Shown piece after piece: positions 9,794-18,650 of a DNA stretch of 64,000 nucleotides. The DNA is from DASSUW01 sp963730535 (lineage in GTDB: Bacteria; Actinomycetota; Thermoleophilia; Solirubrobacterales; Solirubrobacteraceae). Each line of letters begins with the position of its first letter. Positions within the stretch are counted from its first letter, which is position 1. The translations under genes were made by a program, and so were the position numbers. The stretch lies in NCBI GenBank assembly GCA_963730535.1, contig CAVSRU010000014.1, positions 1-64,000 on the forward strand, read 5' to 3'. Below the pieces are notes generated by a model. That model had not been told where the DNA came from. It did no database searches and was given only the letters and a program-made list of their open reading frames with translations.

Positions 9794-11263
9794 TTAGCCT
9801 TGCTTTTTCGAGCGCTCGACGAGTCGCGTGGTGCTGCGTTCGGGGAGAAGTTCCACGAGCACGACTTCGCCGCCGGAAGCTTCAACGATCTCCCGGCCCA
9901 CAACCTGGTCCTTCGTGTAGTCGCCGCCTTTCACAAGAACCTGCGGTCGAACTCGACGGATCAATTCGAGCGGCGTGTCCTCGTCGAAGATGGCGACGAG
10001 ATCGACCGCCTCGAGCGCGGCAAGCAATTGCGCGCGTGAGACTTCGTCCTGGATCGGGCGACCATCGCCCTTCAGCCGGCGCGTGGAGGCGTCGCTGTTG
10101 AGGCCGACGACGAGACGGTCGCAAGCGGCGCGAGCCTCGGCGAGCACCTTCAGGTGGCCGGGATGCAACAGATCAAAGCATCCATTGGTGAAGCCGATAC
10201 GCAAGCCTGCACGGCGCCACTCGCTTAGCCGCTCGTCCATCGCCTTCGGATCGAGGGCGAGCTTCTCCTCATATGCGCGCAGGGCAGGGGGCACGAGCAT
10301 CGTGCGCAACTCGACGAGGGAGACGGTCGCAGTCCCACGCTTGCCAACAACGACGGCAGCAGCCGCGTTCGCAGCTCGCGCCCCCGCCTCAAGGTCGGCC
10401 CCCATCGCCAGCATGGCAGCCATAGTTGCCGTCACCGTGTCGCCGGCTCCGGATACGTCGCGCACTTTCACAGGATAAGCCGGGATCTGGACCGGCTCCT
10501 CGCCGCGTTCGACCAGCGTCATGCCTTCCTCGCTGCGCGTCACGAGGATTGCGCCTATGTCGGTTCGTTCGCTCAGTTCCGCGGCGCCGCTCGCGACTTC
10601 TTCCGCGCTGCGAACTTCACGATTAAGCGCGCGGGAAAGCTCGCCGCGGTTCGGTGTAACCAGTGTGGCGAAGCGGTAGATGCGATAGTCGTTTCCCTGC
10701 GGATCGACGACTACGGGCTTCTTCGCCTTTGTCGCCGCAGCGATCAATTGCTCGATCACGCGTTGGGTCAGCACGCCCTTTCCGTAGTCGGAAAGAACGA
10801 TCGCGCCGCACTTTTCGAGCGCGTCGTTGGCACGCGCGAGGATTTCGTTCTCGCGCTCGGTTTCGAGGGCGCGCGCGTCTTCCCAATCGGCGCGCAACAA
10901 GTGTGTCGAGTAATGCTCCGACACATAGCGCGTCTTCATCGTTGTCGGCCGCGACTTGTCCGATACGAGGCGCGTTTCAACCTTGCCGAACTTGGCAAGG
11001 CGCTCGACCAACATCCGGCCCGGCTCGTCGTCGCCGATTACGCCGACGAGCACGCAGCGTGCGCCAAGTCCCGCGACGTTAAGCGCCACGTTGGCCGCGC
11101 CGCCGGGCGTCACGTCCTCGCGGCGAGCGGCTAGCACCACGGTCGGTGCCTCCGGTGACACGCGCGCAACCTCGCCGTAGACGTAGCGATCGAGCATGAC
11201 ATCGCCGACGCAGAGCACGCTCTGGCGCGAAAGGTCGCTCAATCGCCGTTCGAAATCGAACAT
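9794..11263 (-). CDS. hldE: Bifunctional heptose-7-phosphate kinase / heptose-1-phosphate adenylyltransferase
   Basis: HldE performs two steps of ADP-heptose synthesis. Its N-terminal ribokinase-like domain (about residues 1-320) phosphorylates D-glycero-D-manno-heptose 7-phosphate, and its C-terminal domain (about 345-489) adds AMP to heptose 1-phosphate. The kinase domain contains GGAANVALN and the PfkB end motif VSGAGDTVTA. The C-terminal domain has GFTNGCFDLLHPGH with the nucleotidyltransferase HXGH signature. The protein is full length at 489 residues. The hldD stop is 8 bases upstream of its ATG at 11263, so hldD and hldE are translated from one message. Confidence 0.95.
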   Translation of the reverse strand: MFDFERRLSDLSRQSVLCVGDVMLDRYVYGEVARVSPEAPTVVLAARREDVTPGGAANVALNVAGLGARCVLVGVIGDDEPGRMLVERLAKFGKVETRLVSDKSRPTTMKTRYVSEHYSTHLLRADWEDARALETERENEILARANDALEKCGAIVLSDYGKGVLTQRVIEQLIAAATKAKKPVVVDPQGNDYRIYRFATLVTPNRGELSRALNREVRSAEEVASGAAELSERTDIGAILVTRSEEGMTLVERGEEPVQIPAYPVKVRDVSGAGDTVTATMAAMLAMGADLEAGARAANAAAAVVVGKRGTATVSLVELRTMLVPPALRAYEEKLALDPKAMDERLSEWRRAGLRIGFTNGCFDLLHPGHLKVLAEARAACDRLVVGLNSDASTRRLKGDGRPIQDEVSRAQLLAALEAVDLVAIFDEDTPLELIRRVRPQVLVKGGDYTKDQVVGREIVEASGGEVVLVELLPERSTTRLVERSKKQG

Positions 11264-11271
11264 GGCAGGGC

Positions 11272-12252
11272 TCAGCGATACGGGTCGGAGCGGCTCAGGA
11301 AACGGGTCACATAGTCCTCCACGGCCGCTTCGAGCGGAGTGAAGGGCACATCGTAGCCCGCGGCGCGCAGGCGCTCCATCTTTGCTTGCGTTAAGTATTG
11401 ATATTGAGCAGCCAGTGTCGCCGGCATCTCGAAATATTCGATATCAGGGGCGCGATTCAGCACTTTGAACATCGCGAGCATCATATCTTTAAAGCTGCGG
11501 GCCTTACCGGTGCCAACGTTATAGATGCCGCATGTGCGCGGGTGCTCAAGCAGCCAAAGTACGACGGCCGCGGCATCCAGCACATAGATGAAGTCGCGCT
11601 TCACACCGCCGTCGGGGATGCCAGCGTGGTCTGACTTGAAGAGGCGCACGGGGCGCCCGTCTCTGGCATCGGGAAATACTTTGCAGAGAACGCTCCGCAT
11701 CTCGCCCTTATGGTACTCATTCGGTCCGAACACATTGAAGAACTTCACGCCCGCCCACTGCGGCGGCATTGGCGCCTTGGCGCGCGCACGCTCGACGACG
11801 GCGAGATCGAAGCGCTGCTTGCTGCGTGCGTAAAGATTGAGCGGGCGTAATCGTGCCAACGCTTCGGGACGGTCATCGTCGTCGAATCCGTTCGAGCCGT
11901 CGCCGTAGGTCGCGGCGGATGACGCGTAGATCAACGGCGTGCGCGTTGCCGTGCACCAGTCGAGCAACCGCATCGGCAGCTCGAAATTCGCCGTCATCAT
12001 CAGTTTTTCGTCCGTCTCGGTGGTCGAGGAGATCGCGCCCATGTGCAAGACGGCCTCGAGCTTGCGGCCCTCGAGCCAACGGAATAGCTCGTCCAGAGCC
12101 ACGATGCCGGAATAGCGGCGATGCTTGAGATTGCGTTCCTTCGCCTCCGAACCGAGATGGTCGTTGATGGCGATTTCGGTCACGCCACGCTCGTTCAGGC
12201 TCGCGACCAGGTTCGAGCCGATGAAGCCCGCGCCGCCGGTGACCAGGATCAT
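11272..12252 (-). CDS. hldD: ADP-L-glycero-D-manno-heptose 6-epimerase
   Basis: HldD inverts C6 of ADP-D-glycero-D-manno-heptose to give the L-glycero form used by heptosyltransferases. The 326-residue protein has the NADP-binding motif TGGAGFIGSNLV, the catalytic Y-X-X-X-K within LYARSKQRFD, and the family sequence GVKFFNVFGPNEYHK. It is the first gene of the minus-strand run hldD-hldE-galE-ugd and is divergent from gmhA, with 130 bases between them that must hold both promoters. No frameshift is present. Confidence 0.95.
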   Translation of the reverse strand: MILVTGGAGFIGSNLVASLNERGVTEIAINDHLGSEAKERNLKHRRYSGIVALDELFRWLEGRKLEAVLHMGAISSTTETDEKLMMTANFELPMRLLDWCTATRTPLIYASSAATYGDGSNGFDDDDRPEALARLRPLNLYARSKQRFDLAVVERARAKAPMPPQWAGVKFFNVFGPNEYHKGEMRSVLCKVFPDARDGRPVRLFKSDHAGIPDGGVKRDFIYVLDAAAVVLWLLEHPRTCGIYNVGTGKARSFKDMMLAMFKVLNRAPDIEYFEMPATLAAQYQYLTQAKMERLRAAGYDVPFTPLEAAVEDYVTRFLSRSDPYR

Positions 12253-12382
12253 AAATGCCCCTCGCGCTGCATTTCGCAGCCGGCGCGCGCTTCTACCGGC
12301 ACGCCGTTAAGCGCGCAACGCGGCAAATCTGGACACACTGCATGCGCCAATGCTAGGCGCTCGCTTGTCGAGGGAGCAGGGG

Positions 12383-12978
12383 ATGGACGACGCGGAAACC
12401 GCTTACGCGCGCAGCTATCTCAAGGAGTCGCTGGATGCGCTCGCGACCGCGAGCGGCGATCCGGAGTTCCTGAAAACGCTCCGGACGATCGCCGATGAGA
12501 TGGCGAAGGCGCTCGCGGCAGGACGCAAGATCCTTCTTTGCGGCAACGGCGGCAGCGCCGCCGACGCACAACATATCGCCGGTGAGTTGCTGTCGCGTTT
12601 TGAGAGCGATCGCGCGCCGCTGCCGGCGATCGCCCTCACGACCGACACGTCGGTACTGACCGCGATCGGAAATGACTACGGCTACGATCAGGTGTTCGAG
12701 CGGCAGGTAAGGGACTTGGCGGCAAGGGTGACGTGCTCATTGCCATATCAACCTCGGGCCGTTCGCCGAACATACTCAAGGCGCTGGATGCGGCTCGATC
12801 AAGTGGCGTGGTCACGATCGGCTTCACCGGACGCAAGGGCGGCGAGATGAAGAGCCGTTGCGACGTGCTGCTCGCGGCGCCCTCGGACCGGACGCCCGTG
12901 ATCCAACAAATCCACATCACCGCCGCACATATCGTCTGCGGGCTCGTGGAGCGACGCCTCGGCGGCGCCGGACGCTAG
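12383..12978 (+). CDS. gmhA: Sedoheptulose 7-phosphate isomerase (apparent frameshift)
   Basis: GmhA converts sedoheptulose 7-phosphate to D-glycero-D-manno-heptose 7-phosphate, the first step of ADP-heptose synthesis. The SIS-domain signature CGNGGSAADAQHIAGELLSRF is intact, and the second phosphate-binding segment AISTSGRSPN appears in another frame. One base is missing near 12,711-12,714, within what should read V-R-A-L-G-G-K-G-D. Start ATG 12383 follows a GGGAGCAGGGG ribosome site, and the restored length is 198 residues, normal for GmhA. The stop codon TAG overlaps the GTG start of gmhB. Confidence 0.92.
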
Positions 12979-13499
12979 TGTCGACGCGAGAGCGGAAGCC
13001 CGCCGTCTTTCTCGATCGTGACGGCGTGCTGAACATCGACCACGGGTACGTGGCGCGACGCGAGGATTTCCAGTGGGTCGAGGGTGCGATCGCCGCAGTG
13101 CGGGCGCTGAACGAAGCGGGCTACTATGTCTTCGTCGCCACCAATCAGTCTGGAATTGCGCGCGGGTTGTATGCAGTCGAGGACATGTACAAGCTGCACG
13201 AGTTCATGACGGATGAACTGGCGCGTGCGGGCGCCCGTATCGACGACATCCGCTTCTGTCCGTTTCACCCCGAGGGCACGATCGACGCCTACCGGCGCGT
13301 GTCCGACTGGCGCAAGCCGGGACCAGGCATGATCCTGGATCTCATGGAGCGATGGCCGGTGGAGAGCGAGCGGAGTGCGCTGATCGGCGACAAGGAAGCC
13401 GACATGGAGGCCGCGCGCGCCGCTGGCATTCGCGGACTCCTGTTCACGGGCGGTAACCTGGAAGACTTCGTGCGGCGCGAAGTGCTGGCAAAGCGATGA
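12978..13499 (+). CDS. gmhB: D-glycero-beta-D-manno-heptose 1,7-bisphosphate 7-phosphatase
   Basis: GmhB removes the 7-phosphate of heptose 1,7-bisphosphate, between the two HldE steps. The HAD nucleophile motif FLDRDGVLN is at the N-terminus, with VATNQSGI and a KPGPGM loop further on and the acidic GDKEADMEAA at the end. Start is the GTG at 12978, which overlaps the gmhA stop. This gives 173 residues, close to family norm. Compared with E. coli GmhB, three of four zinc ligands are missing: the loop reads CPFHPEG and the second half reads VSDW instead of a Cys-X-Cys pair. Its end overlaps the start of waaF by four bases. Confidence 0.9.
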   Translation: MSTRERKPAVFLDRDGVLNIDHGYVARREDFQWVEGAIAAVRALNEAGYYVFVATNQSGIARGLYAVEDMYKLHEFMTDELARAGARIDDIRFCPFHPEGTIDAYRRVSDWRKPGPGMILDLMERWPVESERSALIGDKEADMEAARAAGIRGLLFTGGNLEDFVRREVLAKR

Positions 13500-14523
13500 A
13501 TGCAGTGGACCGCGCGCTGCACGAGGAGCAAAGCCCGATCCTGCTCGTGCCTTACGTCTGGATCGGTGACTTCGTACGCTGTCATTCAGTCGTGAAACTC
13601 ATTCGCTCACGCACGCCGCAACGACCGATCGACGTGCTCTCATCCACGCTTTGTGCGCCGCTGCTCGACTACATGCCGGGCGTGCGGAAAGGTGTCGTCT
13701 TCGACATCCCGCGCGGAACGCCGGCATTCGGTTTAAATCGACAGTTGGCCAAGATCTTGAAAGCCGAAGGCTACGGAAAAGCGATCATCACCTCGCGCAA
13801 GTGGAAAGCGGCGCTGGCGCCGGCTCTTGCCGGAATTCCAGAACGGGTGGGCTTTGTCGGGGAGTGGCGCTACGGCCTTCTCACCGACGCGCGGTACGGG
13901 GAGAAGGAGCTGCCGCGCATGATTGATCAATGCGCGGTGCTCGCTCTGCCTCGGAGCGAGCAGCAGCCAGCGGACTGGCCGCTCCCCGAGCTCGTCGTAC
14001 CAAAAAAAGAAATCGAAGACTGGCGCAGGCGCAATTCGATCAGTGACGAGCGGCGACGCGTGGTGGCGCTATGCCCGGGCGCGGTCGGCCCGGGAAAAAG
14101 GTGGCCGGAGTCGAAATACGCAGAACTTGCGCGACGCCTGGCGACGGACGGGATCGCGGTCTGGATTCTTGGCGGTCCGGGCGAAAAAGAGATCTCACGC
14201 CTCATATCCGGCGAGGGAAAATTCGCCCGTGATCTCACCGGAAACGACCTCCGAACGCGATCCTCGCCCTCGCTGCGGCGGATGCGGCAGTGTCGAACGA
14301 CTCCGGACTGTTGCATGTGGCGGCGGCGATCGGCACGCCCGCCGTCGGGTCTTTTGGCCCGACCAGCCCGTGGCACTGGGCGCCTCTCAATCCGATCGCC
14401 GCGACGATCGAAGCGCCATGGCGCGGCGGGAACGAGAACGTGACGGGGCGGACGACCGAAGACATACCGGTCGATCAAGTTTATGAGGCGGCGCGCAACG
14501 CACTCGCCGGATCGAAACGATGA
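13496..14523 (+). CDS. waaF: Glycosyltransferase family 9, heptosyltransferase II-like (apparent frameshift)
   Basis: This enzyme probably adds the second heptose to the LPS inner core using ADP-heptose. The protein begins LLVPYVWIGDFVRCHS, a GT9 N-terminal pattern, and contains ALCPGAVGPGKRWPESKY, the ADP-heptose binding region. A missing base at about 14,251-14,254 shifts the frame just before SNDSGLLHVAAAIGTP and GSFGPTSPWHWAP, which are the strongest WaaF motifs. Corrected length is 342 residues. It overlaps gmhB by ATGA at the start and the CoA-transferase gene by ATGA at the end, so four plus-strand genes appear translationally coupled. Confidence 0.87.
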
Positions 14524-15754
14524 ACAAGAAGTCGGGGCCGCTTGCGGGTATTCGCATCGTCGACATGACGACGGTCGTGATGGGCCCGTTCGCGACGCAA
14601 ATTCTCGCCGACTACGGCGCCGACGTGATCAAGGTCGAATCGCCCGCCGGCGACATACTGCGCTATGCACCGCCGATGCGGATCCGGCGATGGGTGCCGC
14701 GTTTCTGCAGGCCAACAGGAACAAGCGCAGCGTCGTGCTCGACATCAAGAGGAAAGCCGGACGCGATGCACTCTTGCGCCTGTGCAAGACCGCCGACGTG
14801 TTCATCCACAATGTGCGGTCGGCGGCAATGAAGCGCGCAGGCCTCGGCGAAGGCGACGTGCGAACCGGCAATGCGCGACTGATCTATGTGAGTTTGATCG
14901 GCTATCGTGAGGACGGTCCATACGCGGGACGCCCCGCATACGACGACCTCATGCAAGGCCTCTCCGGCATTCCGGCGCTACAGGCCGAGATCGGCGGGGA
15001 AGACCCGCGCTACACGCCGCTGACGGTGGTCGACCGCATCATGGGTATCAGCGCCGCGCATACGGTGCTGGCGGCGCTCGTTCACCGCGAAAGAAGCGGT
15101 GTGGCGCAGGCGGTCGAGGTGCCGATGTTCGAGAGCGTGGCGCAGCTCGTGCTCGGCGACCATATGGGCGGACGAACGTTCGAGCCTGCCATCGGAAGGC
15201 CAGGCTATGTGCGGATGCTGGCGCCAGATCGCAGACCATATCCGACGAAGGATGGATACGTCTGCGTGCTCATCTACAACAATAAGGAATGGGAAAGTTT
15301 TTCGTGCGATCGGCCGGAGCGAGCAATTCGACTCCGACGCCGACGACTGTCGGATCACGGAGTGCGCACGAAACACTATGCCGAGGTCTACGCTATCCTT
15401 GGCGAGATCCTGGCGACTCCACGACGGCGGAATGGCTCGCGCTGTTCGGCGAAAACGATATCCCCGCCGTGCCGCTCTACGACCTCAACGACCTGATCGA
15501 CGATCGCCACCTCGCAGCAGTCAAATTTTTCCACGAGATGAATCACCCGAGCGAAGGGCCGATCCGCCTCACCGGAATTCCCAGCCAGTGGAGTGAGAGC
15601 GCGCTCGCGATCACGCGGCATCCGCCGCGACTCGGCGAGCACAGCGTCGAGGTGCTGCGTGAGGCCGGGCTCAGCGATGTCGAGATTGAAAGTCTGAAAT
15701 CGAAGGCGCGACGGTCGGACGGACGGACAGATCGCGGTCGATCGATTGCGGTGA
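14520..15754 (+). CDS. CaiB/BaiF family (family III) CoA-transferase, several apparent frameshifts, end uncertain
   Basis: Family III CoA-transferases move CoA between carboxylic acids. The protein opens with LAGIRIVDMTTVVMGPFATQ and ADYGADVIKVESP, both characteristic, and carries the catalytic aspartate region YDDLMQGLSG. Four frame changes are visible, near 14,680, 15,300, 15,350 and 15,421, yet the family sequence continues through FGENDIPAVPLYDLNDLI and HPSEGPIRLTGIP. That is the highest indel density in the window. The true stop cannot be placed. The current frame stays open to 15,891, deep into the opposing waaC gene, and a TGA one frame away lies at 15,752. The substrate is unknown, and its coupling to waaF by an ATGA overlap is unexpected. 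Confidence 0.8.
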
Positions 15755-16676
15755 GCACGTCGCGGACTTCAGGCAATCCGTTTTTCGCGCCGACCATTTC
15801 GACTTTGCCCGAGCCGACCGGCATCGCCGTATGCGATTTCACGATGGTGAAGACCGCGACGACCGGTACGCCGAGTGCGGCGGCGATGTGAAGGAAGCCG
15901 GTATCGACGCCGGCGACGAGCCGCGCCCCGGCGATCAATTTCGTCACTTCAAGGATTGGTTTCAGGTCCGGTACGCGCGCATTCGAAATCGCAGCCGCGA
16001 GACGCTTACTGCGTGCGCGTTCGTGTGCGTTGCCCCACGGCAGCACGACGTCCAGGCCACGCGCGGCGAGCGACCTGCCGACTTCAAGCCAGCGGGCCTC
16101 CGGCCATTCCTTCGTTTTCTTAGCCGTCGCGTGGAAGATGATCGCGTAGGGTTTTTCCGCACCGCCGTGAAACTGCGAAGGATCGAAGCCGTAGTCGGGT
16201 GCGCCTGATGGCTCGTAGCCGAGCGCGCGTCCGGTGAGCGTCCGGTTGCGCGCGATGACGTGCAGATCCCAGCCGACCGTGTGCGCCACGTCGTAGAAGC
16301 GCGCGGCGAACGGCTCGCGCACGCTTTCGGCGTCATAGCCGTGACTTTCGCCGTGAAAAAGTTTCGCCATCAACGCGGTACGGACGAGTCCTTGCGTGTC
16401 GATGATCTTGTCGTAAGGGCGGTCGCGCAGTTCGCGGAGGGCGGCTCCTCCTTCAAGCCAGGTTCCCGCCGTCAACAAGTTCCTGCGCCAACGGCGAACG
16501 GCGATGGGAACGATACGGTCAACCGCGGGGTGCAGACGCGCCAGGGGCGCGTAGAGTTCGTCAACGACCCAACTGATACGCGCATCCGGAAAACGGCTAC
16601 GCGCATCGGTCACGGCCGGCATGTGATGCAGGATGTCCCCCATCGAGGACGTTTTTATGAACAGGATTTCCGGCAT
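15543..16676 (-). CDS. waaC: Heptosyltransferase I-like glycosyltransferase (GT9), C-terminal end uncertain
   Basis: WaaC adds the first heptose to Kdo of the LPS inner core. I start at ATG 16676, giving MPEILFIKTSSMGDILHHMP, a near-perfect family N-terminus; about 24 upstream in-frame codons look non-coding. The sugar nucleotide region includes IIFHATAKKTKEWPEARW and VAGVDTGFLHIAAALGVP. The recognisable protein ends near 15,740 (DVLTAIDR, about 311 residues). The frame then continues about 65 residues of unrelated composition to a stop at 15,543, overlapping the convergent CoA-transferase gene. An indel has probably removed the true stop. Confidence 0.85.
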   Translation of the reverse strand: MPEILFIKTSSMGDILHHMPAVTDARSRFPDARISWVVDELYAPLARLHPAVDRIVPIAVRRWRRNLLTAGTWLEGGAALRELRDRPYDKIIDTQGLVRTALMAKLFHGESHGYDAESVREPFAARFYDVAHTVGWDLHVIARNRTLTGRALGYEPSGAPDYGFDPSQFHGGAEKPYAIIFHATAKKTKEWPEARWLEVGRSLAARGLDVVLPWGNAHERARSKRLAAAISNARVPDLKPILEVTKLIAGARLVAGVDTGFLHIAAALGVPVVAVFTIVKSHTAMPVGSGKVEMVGAKNGLPEVRDVLTAIDRPRSVRPSDRRAFDFRLSISTSLSPASRSTSTLCSPSRGGCRVIASALSLHWLGIPVRRIGPSLG

Positions 16677-16772
16677 GAAGCCCGCGCCAGCCTTGAACTC
16701 GGCCGCGCGTCCGCATAGGCGGTTGAAGGGCCCGGCGCAAGCTGACACACTGATGGGAAAGGCGGATTTGCC

Positions 16773-17528
16773 ATGGCAACCACGCTCGCTTCGTTGAAAA
16801 TCAAGCTATTTACCGACGGCGCGGAAAAAGCGCAGATCGTCGAGATGGCGAAGCTCAACTACGTCGCGGGCTTCACCACCAATCCGTCGCTACTGAAAAA
16901 GGCTGGGGTGAAGGACTACGAATCCTATGCCCGCGAACTGGTTGCCGCGGTTCCGGACAAACACATTTCGTTCGAGGTCATCTCGGACAATATCGAAGAG
17001 ATGGTCGGGCAGGCGCGCCTCATCACGACCTGGGGCAAGAACGTCTACGTCAAGCTTCCGGTCATCAACACCAAGGGCGAGTCGCTCATCGAAGCGATCC
17101 GCGTGCTATCGAACGAAGGCGTGAAAATCAACGTCACGGTCGTGACCACGGTCGAGCAGGCCAAGCGAGCGACTGCAGCGCTCGCGGGCGGCCCGGGAGG
17201 GTGCGTATCCGTGTTCGCGGGACGGTTGGCCGATCTCGGGATCGACTACAGGCCGCTCGTCGAGACGGCAGTCTCCGCCGCGCGCTCGACCAGACAGGTG
17301 GAGGTGATCTGGGCTTCGACGCGGGAAGTGTGGAACGTGATCGAGGCGGACCAGATGGGGGCGCATATCATCACGGCGCCCGCGGACATCCTGAAGAAGC
17401 TCCCGGCCCTTGGAACCAAGACTGCCGAGCAGCTATCGCTCGACGGGGTCAAGGCGTTCTATGACGATACGCAGGCGGCCGGTTTGACGCTGCGAGTGGA
17501 GGGGTCGCGGCGCACGGCAGCCGAATAA
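16773..17528 (+). CDS. Transaldolase / fructose-6-phosphate aldolase family protein
   Basis: This is a class I aldolase of the small transaldolase family, 251 residues, which transfers a dihydroxyacetone unit between sugar phosphates. The Schiff-base lysine is in NVYVKLPVINTKG, and the phosphate-binding end of the barrel is visible in CVSVFAGRLADLGID and ASTREVWNV. The N-terminus LKIKLFTDGA and AGFTTNPSLLKK also fit. It is intact from ATG 16773 and divergent from waaC, with 96 bases between. Since transaldolase acts on sedoheptulose 7-phosphate, the GmhA substrate, its place beside the heptose genes may reflect precursor supply. That link is inferred from context. Confidence 0.87.
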   Translation: MATTLASLKIKLFTDGAEKAQIVEMAKLNYVAGFTTNPSLLKKAGVKDYESYARELVAAVPDKHISFEVISDNIEEMVGQARLITTWGKNVYVKLPVINTKGESLIEAIRVLSNEGVKINVTVVTTVEQAKRATAALAGGPGGCVSVFAGRLADLGIDYRPLVETAVSAARSTRQVEVIWASTREVWNVIEADQMGAHIITAPADILKKLPALGTKTAEQLSLDGVKAFYDDTQAAGLTLRVEGSRRTAAE

Positions 17529-17564
17529 GGCATCGCTGTAAGGCATTGACATCATTTGTGAGGT

Positions 17565-17581
17565 CCGGCCCCGGGGGCCGG
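17565..17581. terminator. GC-rich palindrome, possible terminator of the transaldolase gene
   Basis: The sequence CCGGCCCCGGGGGCCGG starts 36 bases after the transaldolase stop and can form a six-pair stem with a five-base loop. There is no run of T after it, so intrinsic termination is uncertain. It lies within the 113-base gap before gnnA. Confidence 0.3.
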
Positions 17582-17641
17582 GTCGCGCCGACTCAGGCGG
17601 CGTGCTAATGAATCCGCGACGGTGAGGGGTAGTCCGTATAC

Positions 17642-18634
17642 ATGTCGGCTGTTGGGCAACGCGGGGACGCGTCCAGCCAAGGTCCCGTGCGAGTCGGGAT
17701 CATTGGCGTCGGCGTTATGGGCTTCAATCATGCCCGCGTACTCGCTGAGCTTCCTTACGTCGAAGTCGTAGGTCTCGCGGATCCGGATCGCAGCCAGGCG
17801 ATGCGCGTCGCGGACGCGCTCGGTTGCGCCGCCGTCGCCGACCACAAGACCTTGATCGGCCTCGGCCTCGATGCGGCGGTGATCGCCGCGCCGACCCATC
17901 TGCATCACGCGATCGCGCTCGACTGCATTGCTGCCGGGCTGCACGTGCTCGTCGAAAAGCCGATCGCGCCGAGCGTGGAAGAAGGCGGTCAAATCGTAGC
18001 CGCTGCACGCCGCGCCGGGGTCACGCTGATGGTCGGTCACGTCGAACGGTTCAACCCGGCGGTGCAATCGATCAAGCAGGCGATCGAGGGTGAGCAGATT
18101 CTGTCGATCGCGATCACGCGCGTCGGACCGTTTCCGCCGCGAATGTCAAGTGTCGGGGTCGTGATCGATCTCGCAGTGCATGACATCGACCTCATCCGTT
18201 GGTTCACCGAATCCGACATCGTCGAGGTGCAACCGCAATTGTCGAGCGCGCGGGCGTCTCGCGAGGACATTGCGCTGCTTCAATTCCGCACCGCGTCGGG
18301 CGTGCTCGCGCACATCAACACGAATTGGCTCACGCCGTTCAAGGCGCGCACGGTGCACGTGGCGACGCAGGAAAAATATGTGATCGGCGACCTGCTCACG
18401 CGGCAGGTCACCGAGTGCTTCGGCTTCCAGCCGGACGGAAGCTATTCGATGCGGCACCTCTCGGTCGGCCACGCCGAGCCGCTGCGCGCTGAATTGATTG
18501 CCTTCATCGATGCGATCCGTACGGGCGTCGCCCCGGCCGTCAGCGGCGAGGAAGGTGTCGCGAGCCTTGCGGTCGCGATCCGTTGCCTGAACGGCACGAA
18601 CGCCGCCGCCCCGAAGGCGCGCCTCGTCGGCTGA
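17642..18634 (+). CDS. gnnA: Gfo/Idh/MocA oxidoreductase, probable UDP-GlcNAc 3-dehydrogenase
   Basis: The 330-residue protein has the NAD-binding start VRVGIIGVGVMGFNHARVL, the catalytic lysine motif LVEKPIAPS, and the MVGHVERFNPAV and DLAVHDIDLIRW segments. Together with the aminotransferase 17 bases downstream it matches the GnnA/GnnB pair, which converts UDP-GlcNAc to UDP-GlcNAc3N through a 3-keto intermediate. In Bradyrhizobium and relatives lipid A is built on 2,3-diamino-2,3-dideoxyglucose, so this function fits the inferred host and the LPS setting. The assignment rests on the pairing; Gfo/Idh/MocA enzymes vary widely in substrate. Confidence 0.75.
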   Translation: MSAVGQRGDASSQGPVRVGIIGVGVMGFNHARVLAELPYVEVVGLADPDRSQAMRVADALGCAAVADHKTLIGLGLDAAVIAAPTHLHHAIALDCIAAGLHVLVEKPIAPSVEEGGQIVAAARRAGVTLMVGHVERFNPAVQSIKQAIEGEQILSIAITRVGPFPPRMSSVGVVIDLAVHDIDLIRWFTESDIVEVQPQLSSARASREDIALLQFRTASGVLAHINTNWLTPFKARTVHVATQEKYVIGDLLTRQVTECFGFQPDGSYSMRHLSVGHAEPLRAELIAFIDAIRTGVAPAVSGEEGVASLAVAIRCLNGTNAAAPKARLVG

Positions 18635-18650
18635 ATTGCGCAAGCCGCAA

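Noticed and set aside
14680..15421. Programmed frameshifting in the CoA-transferase gene
   Set aside because: There is no slippery heptamer with a downstream structure, and single-base indels of this kind recur in most neighbouring genes, which points to error.
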